From contig JAFGMI010000019.1 in the NCBI GenBank assembly GCA_016927595.1, forward strand, positions 1 through 64,000: a stretch of DNA of 64,000 bases, written 5' to 3'. The notes under the pieces are model-generated. The model worked only from the letters and a program-made list of their open reading frames with translations, did not search any database and had not been told where the DNA came from. Shown here piece by piece: positions 51,882 to 60,664 of the stretch. Position 1 is the first letter of the stretch; every line of letters starts with the position of its first letter. The DNA comes from Melioribacteraceae bacterium. Lineage in GTDB: Bacteria > Bacteroidota > Ignavibacteria > Ignavibacteriales > Melioribacteraceae. The position numbers and the translations under genes are program-made.

Positions 51882-54800
51882 ATGAATAAAATAATGGTTT
51901 TATTACTACTGGTCGTTTCATCTGTGTCTGTACTCGGACAGTTCGGAATGAACAGAGTTCAGTATAAAAATTTTGACTGGTATTTCATACAGACAAAACA
52001 CTTCGACATATATTTTTCACAGGAAGGAAGAAGCTCGGCTGAATTTGCAGCCAAGGCAGCTGAAGAATCACTTGAGGATCTTCAAAAACGGCTGGATTAC
52101 ACAATAAATAATCGGATTTCACTAATACTTTACAACTCACATAATGATTTCCAGGAAACCAACACTACCGATGGATATCTGAGTCAGGGCGTAGGAGGAT
52201 TTACAGAACCCTTTAAAAACAGAGTTGTATTCCCTTTCGAAGGTTCCTTCGAAAAATTCAGACACGTTATTCATCACGAGCTCGTTCACGCTGTTATGCG
52301 TGACATGCTATACGGCGGCACTGTTCAGAATATAATTGCAAAAGGAATAACGTTAAATCTTCCACACTGGTATCATGAAGGTATGGCAGAGTATCTTTCA
52401 TCGGGATGGGAAACGAAATCCGATCAGTTTATAAGAAATGCAATTATTAATGAATTCCTGCCTGATATCGACCAGTTATACGGCTATTTTGGATACCGCG
52501 GCGGTCAATCGGTTCTTCAGTACATTGCTGAAAAATATGGCGATCCGAAAGTAGGTGAGATTCTTACAAAAATTAAAAACAGCGGAAGTCTGGAGGAAGG
52601 ATTAAAAGGTGCAATCGGTTTAACCCTTGAAGAACTGAATGAACGCTGGAAGAAAGATCTTAAAGTTAGATACTGGCCGGAAATTGCCGAAAGAGATGAG
52701 CCTGACGATTTTGCAGAGAGGATTACTGACAATAAAAAAATAATCGGTTTTTACAATACGAGTCCTGCTATTTCTCCTATGGGCGATAAACTTGCGTTCA
52801 TTTCAGACAGGGATATTTACTTCGATGTTTACATAATGGATTTGAGTAACAAAGAAAATATAAAAAAGATTATTAGCAGCGGACGAACGAATGACTTTGA
52901 AGAATTAAATGTTTTATTCCCTGCTTTAACCTGGTCTCCCGATAATATACATGTGGCTCTATCAGTTAAGAGCAGCGGGTACGATGTAATTTCCGTTATA
53001 AATACGGAGACAGAAGAAAGTAAGGAATTACCATTGAAGTTCGACGGGATTGAATCAGTAGCATGGTCTCCGGACGGCGAAAAAATTGCATTTGTAGGAA
53101 GCAACGCTGTTCAGTCCGATATTTATATATATAATTTTAAAGATCAATCAGTTACGAATCTGACTAACGATATTTTCTCCGATAATGATCCGGCGTGGTC
53201 GCCAGATAATATGAAAATAATTTTTAGTTCTGACAGGGGTGAATATGTAAGCAAAGATATGATACCTAAAGATTTCAGCATGTATGGACATAATTACCAT
53301 CAGATTGACTTATTCCTTATTGATACCGATAATAAAAAAATCGACAGGGTTTCAAACTGGCAATACAGTGACGAAAAGACCCCTGTGTTCTCTGCAGACG
53401 GAAAAGAAATAATATTTGTTTCCGATAGAAATGGGATAAACAACCTGTATAAAAAATCCGTCGTCTTAAGTGAGAATGACTCAGTGGATACAATAGTTGA
53501 GCTGGAAGCTGTTCCTTTAACAAATTCTTTAAATGAAATCAGCCAATTATCATTATCACAGGATGCTAAAAAACTTGTATTCACTTCACTATACAAGCAG
53601 GGTTATAATATATTTATGATTAAAAATCCTTTCGGGATGGAAGCTGAAGGTAACGAATTAAAACTGACTGAGTATATGGCAAGCGTTGTAAACGAAAAAC
53701 CGTTAGTAAATCTGGATCAGTATGCTTTTTCGAATGAGGTTACAGATTCGGTTATTCATGCATCGGCGATAGATACAGAAAATACGGAGGAGCAGAAGAA
53801 CCCGGGTAAGTTTTTCAGCGGCAAACTTGTTGATGAATCTTCCAGGGACAAAGATACTACTAAAGAAAATGTTGATTACAGCAACTATGTTTTCGGCAGT
53901 GAAGAATTCAGAATAGACAGCAGCCAATACTTGGCGAGTAAGGAAAATCTCTTTAATGAAAAACTTGATGATAACGGCAATTATCTTGTTAACCGCTACA
54001 AAATTAATTTTACACCGGATTTGATATATGCCAACGCAGGTTACAGCACCCTTTATGGTTTGCTTGGAACAACTGTACTTTCATTCAGTGATATTTTAGG
54101 AAATCACAGACTCATAGGCGTAACAAGTTTACAGATTGATCTTAAGAACAGTGACTACGGCTTGGCATACTATTATCTGGGCGACCGGATCAACTTCGGA
54201 ATTGAAGGATTTCATACTGCAAGGTTTGTTTACCTTACAAGGGGATTCGGTTCTAATTTATTCCGTTTCAGAAACTACGGATTGGTTGCATCAGCAAGTT
54301 ATCCGATCAATAGATTTTACAGGTTCGATTTCGGTTTGAGTGCAATGAATGTATCGTCAGAAAACCTTGATAATTTTAATGAGAAAACCCAGTCGAATTT
54401 CTATTTTGTTCCTACCTTCAGTTTTGTAAGAGATAATACGATGTGGGGTTATTATTCACCGATTCAGGGTGAGCGCTATAACCTGACCTTATTCGGCGAC
54501 CCCGGTATAAGCAGGTCTGCACAGAGTTTTATTTCAATGGTATGGGATTACAGAAAATATTTTAGATTTTTTTATGATAATTCTTTCGTTGTCAGATTCT
54601 CAGGTGGATATTCAGGCGGAGCCAATCCGCAACGATTCTTTCTCGGCGGCACCGAAAATTGGATCAACCGGGAATTTGCTACGGGCGATATACCGTTAAA
54701 TAATGCATCTGATTTTGCTTTCCTCTCACCTGCTCTTCCCTTACGAGGATACAATTACGCTGAAAAGATTGGAACACGCTATTCATTGTTAAATCTTGAA

Positions 54801-55097
54801 TTGAGATTACCTGTAATAAGATACTTGTTAACCGGACCGCTTCCTATTTTCTTCCAGAATATACTGGGTGCTGCATTTATTGATGCGGGTACTGCCTGGG
54901 AAAACAATAAGAGTCTGAGATTTTTCAACAGGGATGAGAAAGGCAGAAGAGTTACGGATGATCTGCTTATAGGAACAGGTTTCGGCGCAAGAACATATTT
55001 CCTATTCTTTCTCTTACGATTTGATGTAGCGTGGGCGTATGATATCAAAAGTTTTTCAAAACCTAAGTATTATTTTTCAATAGGAACTGATTTTTAA
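51882..55097 (+). CDS. Metalloprotease - TolB propeller - outer-membrane barrel fusion protein
   Basis: 1071 aa from the ATG at 51882 (the ORF track begins at a GTG three codons earlier). Signal peptide 1-19 (VSVLGQ). Residues about 25-260 resemble a peptidase MA/gluzincin domain: HHELVHAV (HExxH, about residue 131) and, about 34 residues on, a Glu in YHEGMAEYLSSGW. Residues about 280-600 are WD40/TolB-type propeller blades (ISPMGDKLAFISDRD, WSPDGEKIAFVGSN, WSPDNMKIIFSSDRGE). After a charged linker, residues 700-1071 form an outer-membrane barrel resembling the D15/surface-antigen type (LRGYNYAEKIGTRYSLLNLELRLPV, ending YYFSIGTDF). It probably sits in the outer membrane with the protease and propeller in the periplasm; the function is unknown. 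Confidence 0.8.
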   Translation: MNKIMVLLLLVVSSVSVLGQFGMNRVQYKNFDWYFIQTKHFDIYFSQEGRSSAEFAAKAAEESLEDLQKRLDYTINNRISLILYNSHNDFQETNTTDGYLSQGVGGFTEPFKNRVVFPFEGSFEKFRHVIHHELVHAVMRDMLYGGTVQNIIAKGITLNLPHWYHEGMAEYLSSGWETKSDQFIRNAIINEFLPDIDQLYGYFGYRGGQSVLQYIAEKYGDPKVGEILTKIKNSGSLEEGLKGAIGLTLEELNERWKKDLKVRYWPEIAERDEPDDFAERITDNKKIIGFYNTSPAISPMGDKLAFISDRDIYFDVYIMDLSNKENIKKIISSGRTNDFEELNVLFPALTWSPDNIHVALSVKSSGYDVISVINTETEESKELPLKFDGIESVAWSPDGEKIAFVGSNAVQSDIYIYNFKDQSVTNLTNDIFSDNDPAWSPDNMKIIFSSDRGEYVSKDMIPKDFSMYGHNYHQIDLFLIDTDNKKIDRVSNWQYSDEKTPVFSADGKEIIFVSDRNGINNLYKKSVVLSENDSVDTIVELEAVPLTNSLNEISQLSLSQDAKKLVFTSLYKQGYNIFMIKNPFGMEAEGNELKLTEYMASVVNEKPLVNLDQYAFSNEVTDSVIHASAIDTENTEEQKNPGKFFSGKLVDESSRDKDTTKENVDYSNYVFGSEEFRIDSSQYLASKENLFNEKLDDNGNYLVNRYKINFTPDLIYANAGYSTLYGLLGTTVLSFSDILGNHRLIGVTSLQIDLKNSDYGLAYYYLGDRINFGIEGFHTARFVYLTRGFGSNLFRFRNYGLVASASYPINRFYRFDFGLSAMNVSSENLDNFNEKTQSNFYFVPTFSFVRDNTMWGYYSPIQGERYNLTLFGDPGISRSAQSFISMVWDYRKYFRFFYDNSFVVRFSGGYSGGANPQRFFLGGTENWINREFATGDIPLNNASDFAFLSPALPLRGYNYAEKIGTRYSLLNLELRLPVIRYLLTGPLPIFFQNILGAAFIDAGTAWENNKSLRFFNRDEKGRRVTDDLLIGTGFGARTYFLFFLLRFDVAWAYDIKSFSKPKYYFSIGTDF

Positions 55098-55120
55098 ATC
55101 CGGTTTTCACCGGATTTTTT
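55097..55120 (+). terminator. Rho-independent terminator ending the envelope supercluster
   Basis: Stem AATCCGG/CCGGATT (55097-55116) with a 6-base loop TTTTCA and a run of six T to 55120. It starts at the stop codon of the 51882 gene and lies between convergent genes. On the minus strand the following T run is weaker, so it mainly serves the plus-strand transcript. Confidence 0.85.
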
Positions 55121-55397
55121 ATTTGCTTTTCGAAGTGTTGTCAGACGATTTACTATCATTCGTCTTACCCGTTGAGGCTGAGGCGGATTTTGATGTATCT
55201 GCAGCAGAACTGACACCGGATTTATAATCTGTCTGGTAAAAACCCGATCCTTTAAAAATAGGACCGATACCTGCACCGATTAATCTCTTCAATTCACCAC
55301 CGCAATTTTTACATTCCTTTAATGGTGCGTCAGTCATTTTTTGAAAACACTCAAATGTATCGCCGCACTTGGTACATTTATAATCATATGTCGGCAT
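55119..55397 (-). CDS. FmdB-family zinc-ribbon protein
   Basis: 92 aa. The first 45 residues are the FmdB regulatory zinc ribbon: MPTYDYKCTKCGDTFECFQK with CTKC, and ECKNCGGELKRLI with CKNC, then PIFKGSGFYQTDY, the conserved linker of the family. The rest is a Ser/Lys/Asp-rich disordered tail. The family name comes from a putative formamidase regulator, but its biochemical role is not established. Single gene, convergent with the envelope run; a short AT-rich gap separates its start from the 55526 lipoprotein gene. Confidence 0.9.
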   Translation of the reverse strand: MPTYDYKCTKCGDTFECFQKMTDAPLKECKNCGGELKRLIGAGIGPIFKGSGFYQTDYKSGVSSAADTSKSASASTGKTNDSKSSDNTSKSK

Positions 55398-55488
55398 TTA
55401 TTCCTCTTAAATTTTTTCTAATCAAACCGCAAAAATAAATACTAACAATCATAAAACAAACTTATGCACAATAAATTATTTTTTTACT

Positions 55489-55496
55489 TAACTTTG
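55489..55496 (+). promoter_or_regulatory. Candidate -7 box for the 55526 lipoprotein gene
   Basis: TAACTTTG matches TAnnTTTG and would start transcription near 55502, leaving about 24 bases before the codon at 55526. No clear -35 or -33 element is seen. It is useful mainly because it limits how far upstream the translation start can lie. Confidence 0.4.
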
Positions 55497-55525
55497 AACG
55501 TATAATAAAATTAGATGATAATACC

Positions 55526-56182
55526 ATCAAATCAGTCGTACTTTCACTGCTAATTGTTTTATCAGGATGCTTGAATTATGAGCAAATCACAAAGCTGAAA
55601 ACAGACGGCTCGGGTGAAATGTTCGTGCATTACTGGACAAATTTCAGCATACAGACGGATTCTTTACTTATTTCAAAATTCGGAATTTTTGAACCTGATT
55701 CGCTGAAAAAACTATTTTCTGCCAGTTTTACTGCAATCGAGAAAATTGAGGTTTATAAAAATTACAAGGACTCTACAATTCATGCAAAAGTAGAGCTTGA
55801 TTTTAACAGGGTTGATTCGCTTAATTTTCTCAATCCTTTCGCTAATTACAGGTATGCGTTTATAAAAACTGACGATGAAAATGAGATTATATTTTCGCAC
55901 GACGTAACGCCGATATCGACAGGATTTGGATTTGAAGACAGCTCCTTAACACTTGAATACACTTATTACATCCCGGGAAAAATACTCGAACACAATGCTG
56001 ATAAAAGAACAAACAACAAATTATATTGGATTTTTAATCAGTCGGAAGTAGGAAAAGGCAAAGAGATTTACGTTAAGTTTACCCCATATAAAATTAAAGA
56101 AACACCCGATTGGATATATTTTAGCGCTTTATTCGTATTAATAGTTGTATTAATATTTATCTTTAAAAAAAGAATCACCTAA
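55526..56182 (+). CDS. Putative lipoprotein with C-terminal membrane helix, non-canonical start
   Basis: The ORF track begins at a TTG (55571), but that codon follows directly after a Cys in the same frame, in an ideal lipoprotein signal: an ATC codon (55526), KSVVLSLLIVLSGC, then LNYEQ. I extend to that ATC, giving 218 aa. No ATG, GTG or TTG occurs in the frame between it and the predicted promoter; ATA at 55505 is the other option, and a sequence error or frameshift is possible, since an out-of-frame ATG lies at 55515. The mature part is beta-rich with no recognised domain. A membrane helix (FSALFVLIVVLIFIF) and basic end close the protein, an unusual topology for a lipoprotein. Confidence 0.6.
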   Translation: MKSVVLSLLIVLSGCLNYEQITKLKTDGSGEMFVHYWTNFSIQTDSLLISKFGIFEPDSLKKLFSASFTAIEKIEVYKNYKDSTIHAKVELDFNRVDSLNFLNPFANYRYAFIKTDDENEIIFSHDVTPISTGFGFEDSSLTLEYTYYIPGKILEHNADKRTNNKLYWIFNQSEVGKGKEIYVKFTPYKIKETPDWIYFSALFVLIVVLIFIFKKRIT

Positions 56183-56218
56183 GTTATTGTTTTTTAGGTA
56201 ATTACAAAGATTCATAAT

Positions 56219-56249
56219 TTGACATACCAGATCGGATTACTTATATTTG
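56219..56249 (+). promoter_or_regulatory. prs promoter
   Basis: TTGACA (56219-56224), a 17-base spacer, TATATTTG (56242-56249): the same two elements and spacing as the lexA promoter. Predicted start is near 56254, about 15 bases before the prs ATG. Confidence 0.8.
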
Positions 56250-56268
56250 AAATCTTTCTTTTTTTAGT

Positions 56269-57225
56269 ATGTTTGACGATATGACTTTCAGAAAGGATTT
56301 AAGAATATTTTCGGGTAATTCCAACCCGAATTTCGCAAAAAAGATTTGCGAATATCTCAATATAGACCAGGGTCAGATTGAATTAAAGAAGTTCAGCGAC
56401 GGTGAAATCTGGGTTAAATTTAAAGAGAATATTCGTGGTCGTGATGTTTACATCGTTCAGTCAACTATGCCCCCTGCTGAAAATCTGATGGAAATGCTGA
56501 TAATGATCGATGCAGCGAAGAGATCATCGGCAAAAAGAGTAACTGCAGTAATACCCTATTTCGGATATGCCAGGCAGGATAGAAAAGATCAGCCCAGGGT
56601 TTCAATAACAGCAAAAATGGTGGCAAATTTACTTACCGTTGCAGGCGCTGACAAAGCCATTACAATGGATCTGCATGCAGCTCAAATTCAGGGCTTCTTC
56701 GATATTCCTGTCGATCATTTGTATGCATCACCGATTTATACGAGTGAATTCATGAATAAAATAGATAACCTCGCTATAGTTTCGCCTGATATCGGCGGTG
56801 TAAAAATTGCGCGTTCTTATGCGAAGCGTCTGGATGCAAAACTTGTAGTAATTGATAAAAGAAGACCTGAACCGAACAAAGCTGAAGTTATGAATGTAAT
56901 AGGTGAAGTTGAAGGTAAAAATGTTATAATTGTGGATGACCTTATAGATACAGGCGGCACTTTTGTTTCGGCAGTTAAGGCACTAAAAGAAAGAGGAGCT
57001 GAAAAAATTTTCGGTGCCGTTACACACCCTCTGTTATCGGGTACAGCTACTAAAAATATTGAGAAATCGGAAATAGACAAACTCTATGTTACCGATACAA
57101 TTCCTCTTCACGAGAGTAGTTCCAAGATCGAAGTAAAAAGTGCGACTCAATTATTTGCCGAGGCAATTATCAGGTCGCATAATAATGAGTCTATAAGCTC
57201 GTTGTTCGATGTTGATAAGAGTTAG
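56269..57225 (+). CDS. prs: Ribose-phosphate diphosphokinase (PRPP synthase)
   Basis: 318 aa cytosolic enzyme making PRPP from ribose 5-phosphate and ATP for nucleotide, His and Trp synthesis. Motifs: the N-terminal FSGNSNPNFAKKI, KKFSDGEIWVKF, PYFGYARQDRKDQPRVSITAK (flexible loop), the MDLHAAQIQGFFDIPVDHLYA motif, and the PRPP loop IIVDDLIDTGGT. Length matches class I enzymes. The start could be the ATG at 56269 or the one four codons later (MTFRKDL). rplY follows 35 bp downstream, the same neighbour order as in many bacteria. Confidence 0.95.
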   Translation: MFDDMTFRKDLRIFSGNSNPNFAKKICEYLNIDQGQIELKKFSDGEIWVKFKENIRGRDVYIVQSTMPPAENLMEMLIMIDAAKRSSAKRVTAVIPYFGYARQDRKDQPRVSITAKMVANLLTVAGADKAITMDLHAAQIQGFFDIPVDHLYASPIYTSEFMNKIDNLAIVSPDIGGVKIARSYAKRLDAKLVVIDKRRPEPNKAEVMNVIGEVEGKNVIIVDDLIDTGGTFVSAVKALKERGAEKIFGAVTHPLLSGTATKNIEKSEIDKLYVTDTIPLHESSSKIEVKSATQLFAEAIIRSHNNESISSLFDVDKS

Positions 57226-57260
57226 AATTTTAGAATAATATCATTTGGAGTAAAGCAAAA

Positions 57261-57902
57261 ATGGCAGAGATAAGCTTAAATGCACAAAAAAGAGAAATAA
57301 CTACCAAAGGTGCTGTTAAACAGATGCGGAGAAACGGAAACGTTCCCGGCACTTTGTATCTGAAAGGATCGGAACCAATATCTTTCTCAGTAAACGAAGT
57401 GGCATTAAACCCATTGGTTTTTACTGCAGAAACCAGCATTATAAATTTGAAAATTGATGGAACCGAGCAGAGATGCATAATTAAAGATGTTCAATTTGAT
57501 CCGGTGTCAGACAGAGTAATTCATGTCGATTTTCAGGGTGTTACAGTCGGTCAGAGCCTGCAACTGCAGATTCCTGTTCAGATAACTGGAAATGCTGTCG
57601 GTGTTAAAGAAGGCGGTCACCTTCAGACATTCCTGCATAAACTTGATGTTGAATGTCTGCCACGTCATATTCCCGAGCATATTCAAATTGACGTGACAAA
57701 GCTCAGCGTAGGAGATATGATTCATGTCCGGGATCTTGGTATTGAAAACATTTCTATCCTGAATGCTGAGGATACTGTTATAGTTGGTGTTGTTGCCGCC
57801 CGGGGTACAACTGAGGAAACTGTTGAAGAGCTTAAAACTGAAGGTGAAGAACAAGCAGAACCTGAAGTTATATCAAAAGGTAAATCTCAAGAAGACGAAT
57901 AA
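57261..57902 (+). CDS. rplY: 50S ribosomal protein L25 (Ctc/TL5 long form)
   Basis: 213 aa. Residues 1-90 are the 5S rRNA-binding L25 domain (QKREITTKGAVKQMRRNGNVPGTLYL, IKDVQFDPVSDRVIHVDF). About 95-185 is the C-terminal beta domain of the long Ctc/TL5 form (VPVQITGNAVGVKEGGHLQTFLHKLDVECLPRHIPEHI type). An acidic tail ends the protein. It stabilises the central protuberance of the 50S subunit. GGAG lies 12 bases before the ATG. The pth start follows its stop with no gap. Confidence 0.94.
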   Translation: MAEISLNAQKREITTKGAVKQMRRNGNVPGTLYLKGSEPISFSVNEVALNPLVFTAETSIINLKIDGTEQRCIIKDVQFDPVSDRVIHVDFQGVTVGQSLQLQIPVQITGNAVGVKEGGHLQTFLHKLDVECLPRHIPEHIQIDVTKLSVGDMIHVRDLGIENISILNAEDTVIVGVVAARGTTEETVEELKTEGEEQAEPEVISKGKSQEDE

Positions 57903-58511
57903 TTGCGTGCTATTCTTGGAATAGGTAATCCAGGCAGTAAGTATGAAAATACGCGGCACAATATCGGGTTTAAAATACTCGATAAATTTGCTGAAAGACA
58001 TAAACTTGTATTTAAGTCATCATCGGATGATTACTATTATGCGGGAAGCTTTATAAAGGCTTCCCCTTTTATTTTAATCAAGCCGACAACATTTGTTAAT
58101 TTAACGGGTCAAGCTGTTATTCAGCTTTTAGAAAAATATAAAATCGATTTGAAAAACCTGCTTGTCGTTCTCGATGATGTTAATCTTCCACCGGGAAAAT
58201 TGAGAATTAGAAAATCGGGCGGCGATGGTGGACATAACGGATTATATTCGATTATTTATACCGTAATGTCGAATGAATTTCCGCGCCTGCGTTTTGGAAT
58301 AGGGAATGATTTTGAGTACGGAACAATGGCAGATTATGTCCTAACTCAATTCAACAAAGAAGAGACTGATTTGATAAATGGAAGTATTATTTCATCTGTA
58401 AGGCTTATTGAAAAATTTATTGAAGGCGGTATAGAGCTTATGCTGTCTGAGTTTAGTAAATCCAATATTACTAATGTGCATAACTCCAATAATATTAATG
58501 AGGGTAATTAG
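57903..58511 (+). CDS. pth: Peptidyl-tRNA hydrolase
   Basis: 202 aa. It rescues tRNA by cleaving the peptidyl ester of stalled products. Motifs: [24 protein letters not shown] with the catalytic His, [15 protein letters not shown] (substrate-binding Asn), [32 protein letters not shown] with the catalytic Asp region, and [10 protein letters not shown]. The start is TTG directly after the rplY stop; there is no alternative since the GIGNPG motif begins four residues later. An rplY-pth pair is common in bacteria. Confidence 0.95.
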   Translation: MRAILGIGNPGSKYENTRHNIGFKILDKFAERHKLVFKSSSDDYYYAGSFIKASPFILIKPTTFVNLTGQAVIQLLEKYKIDLKNLLVVLDDVNLPPGKLRIRKSGGDGGHNGLYSIIYTVMSNEFPRLRFGIGNDFEYGTMADYVLTQFNKEETDLINGSIISSVRLIEKFIEGGIELMLSEFSKSNITNVHNSNNINEGN

Positions 58512-58519
58512 GAGCTAAT

Positions 58520-60586
58520 ATGAATTTATTGATATACTTAATTCCAGTTGCCGGATTACTGGCATTGCTTTATAGTTTATTGAAAAATAACTGGATTAGC
58601 AGACAAAGTGCAGGCACCGAAAAAATGGAGGAAATTTCCAGGAATATCCGTGATGGTGCAATTGCTTTTCTGCGTACCGAGTACAAGGTTCTCGCAGTGT
58701 TTGTAATAACGGTTGCTGTTCTGCTTGCAATCTCAAACAGCTCTAACGCTGAATCTTCATGGTTAATTTCGGTTTCGTTCGTTGTAGGCGCTTTATGTTC
58801 AGGACTTGCTGGGTATTTAGGTATGATGGCAGCTACAAAAGCAAATGTCAGAACTACTCATGCCGCTCGTACAGGTTTGGGACCAGCATTAAAAATAGCA
58901 TTTTCCGGCGGTTCGATAATGGGCATGAATGTCGTGGGACTCGGCGTGCTGGGTTTAAGTGTTCTGTTCATCATTTATTCGAACCTGCATTGGGATATTT
59001 ATAAAATAATTAACGTAATTTCAGGCTTCTCACTTGGAGCTTCTTCCATAGCACTGTTTGCAAGGGTAGGCGGTGGTATTTATACGAAAGCCGCTGATGT
59101 CGGCGCTGATCTGGCTGGTAAAGTTTATGAAGGAATACCTGAAGATGATCCGAGAAATCCAGCTACTATTGCAGATAACGTAGGTGATAATGTGGGTGAT
59201 GTTGCCGGTATGGGAGCGGATCTTTTCGAATCCTTTGTTGGTGCAATAATCGGTGCAATGGTACTCGGAGCATTATTTTACAGCCCCGATGTACCTGAAT
59301 TAAGCCTTGAAGCCGTGCTGCTTCCTTTAGTTCTTGCGGGAACTGGTATAATCCTTTCCATAGTCGGTACTTTCTTTGTTAACGTAAAAGAAGGGGGAAA
59401 TCCTCAAAAGGCATTGAACATGGGAGAGTTTGGTACATCAGGATTGATGCTGGTCGCTTCGTATTTCATAATTCAAAATTTGCTTCCTGAAAACTGGATT
59501 CATAATGAATTCGAATATACTAACGATGGTGTTTTCTTTGCGACTATTATCGGACTGGCTGCTGGAACACTTATTGGATTAATTACGGAATATTACACCG
59601 GTACTGGTTATAAACCGGTCGCTAAAATAGCAAATCAATCAGTCACTGGTTCGGCAACCAACATTATTGCCGGATTGGGTGTCGGAATGATGTCAACAGG
59701 ATTACCGATTATAATTATTGCAGCAAGTATTATCGGAGCCTTCGAATTTGCAAATCTTTATGGTATAGCTATAGCAGCTCTTGGAATGCTTTCGACGACA
59801 GGAATTCAACTTGCTGTAGATGCATACGGTCCGATCTCCGACAATGCGGGCGGTATAGCAGAAATGGCTGAATTACCGAAAGAGGTTAGAGAACGCACCG
59901 ATAAGCTTGATGCGGTTGGAAATACCACCGCCGCCATCGGGAAAGGATTTGCAATTGGATCAGCAGCATTAACAGCTTTAGCACTTTTCTCGGCTTTTAT
60001 GACTCAAGCCGATATTGTGTCGATAGACCTTGCAAAACCGGTTATAATGGGCGGTTTATTCATCGGGGCAATGCTTCCTTTTGTTTTTTCAGCATTGTCA
60101 TTGAATGCTGTTGGACGTGCCGCCAAGCAGATGATAATTGAGGTCGGCAGACAGTTTAGGGAAATAAAGGGTTTAAGAGAAGGAACTGCTAAAGCAGAAT
60201 ACTCTAAATGTGTTGAAATTTCGACAAAGGCAGCAATCGTGGAAATGATTTTACCGGGTCTGATGGCGGTATCAGTTCCTGTAATTGTAGGTCTGATCAG
60301 CAAGGAAATGCTGGCAGGTCTGCTCGCAGGTGTTACCGCCAGCGGTGTATTAATGGCTATTTTCCAATCGAATGCCGGTGGAGCCTGGGATAATGCAAAA
60401 AAACTGATTGAAAGCGAAATAGAGATAGACGGTTTCAAATACGGAAAAGGTTCTGACGCGCATAAGGCATCGGTCGTGGGGGATACAGTCGGCGATCCGT
60501 TTAAGGATACATCAGGACCGTCCATAAATATACTTATTAAGCTTATGTCTGTTGTTTCATTAGTTATTGCACCATTGATTAAATAA
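58520..60586 (+). CDS. hppA: Membrane-bound ion-pumping pyrophosphatase, K+-dependent type
   Basis: 688 aa with about 16 transmembrane helices. It hydrolyses PPi and pumps H+ or Na+ out. Motifs: the pyrophosphate-binding [35 protein letters not shown], the [10 protein letters not shown] motif, and the late loops with DNAKKLIE and [20 protein letters not shown]. In the [10 protein letters not shown] segment the position that is Lys in K+-independent enzymes is Ala, so I predict K+ dependence. Whether it pumps Na+, H+ or both cannot be decided by eye. It starts 8 bp after pth with a GGAG site. Confidence 0.93.
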   Translation: MNLLIYLIPVAGLLALLYSLLKNNWISRQSAGTEKMEEISRNIRDGAIAFLRTEYKVLAVFVITVAVLLAISNSSNAESSWLISVSFVVGALCSGLAGYLGMMAATKANVRTTHAARTGLGPALKIAFSGGSIMGMNVVGLGVLGLSVLFIIYSNLHWDIYKIINVISGFSLGASSIALFARVGGGIYTKAADVGADLAGKVYEGIPEDDPRNPATIADNVGDNVGDVAGMGADLFESFVGAIIGAMVLGALFYSPDVPELSLEAVLLPLVLAGTGIILSIVGTFFVNVKEGGNPQKALNMGEFGTSGLMLVASYFIIQNLLPENWIHNEFEYTNDGVFFATIIGLAAGTLIGLITEYYTGTGYKPVAKIANQSVTGSATNIIAGLGVGMMSTGLPIIIIAASIIGAFEFANLYGIAIAALGMLSTTGIQLAVDAYGPISDNAGGIAEMAELPKEVRERTDKLDAVGNTTAAIGKGFAIGSAALTALALFSAFMTQADIVSIDLAKPVIMGGLFIGAMLPFVFSALSLNAVGRAAKQMIIEVGRQFREIKGLREGTAKAEYSKCVEISTKAAIVEMILPGLMAVSVPVIVGLISKEMLAGLLAGVTASGVLMAIFQSNAGGAWDNAKKLIESEIEIDGFKYGKGSDAHKASVVGDTVGDPFKDTSGPSINILIKLMSVVSLVIAPLIK

Positions 60587-60612
60587 TTTTATATTTACAG
60601 GTTATTTTTTAA

Positions 60613-60660
60613 CCCTGCTTCCGATCAGTTGACCGGAGGCCATTAAGTCCATAGGGAGGA
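60613..60660 (+). promoter_or_regulatory. Probable S6:S18 autoregulatory leader of rpsF
   Basis: A 7-bp hairpin GCTTCCG/CGGAGGC (60617-60640, one G-T pair) with an inner TCA/TGA stem lies in the gap before rpsF. An outer CCCT/AGGG pairing (60613-60616 with 60653-60656) would cover the rpsF ribosome-binding site AGGGAGGA. Known rpsF leaders bind the S6:S18 complex through a conserved CCG-containing bulge; CCG occurs here at the top of the stem. The match to that family is by eye. Confidence 0.5.
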
Positions 60661-60664
60661 ATTA

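Noticed and set aside
56177-56199. Hairpin ACCTAA/TTAGGT after the 55526 gene as a terminator
   Set aside because: The stem is short and A/T-rich, the loop holds the T run and no T run follows; too weak to call.
60004-60525. 173-aa minus-strand ORF inside hppA
   Set aside because: Antisense to conserved pyrophosphatase loops; composition fits a shadow ORF.
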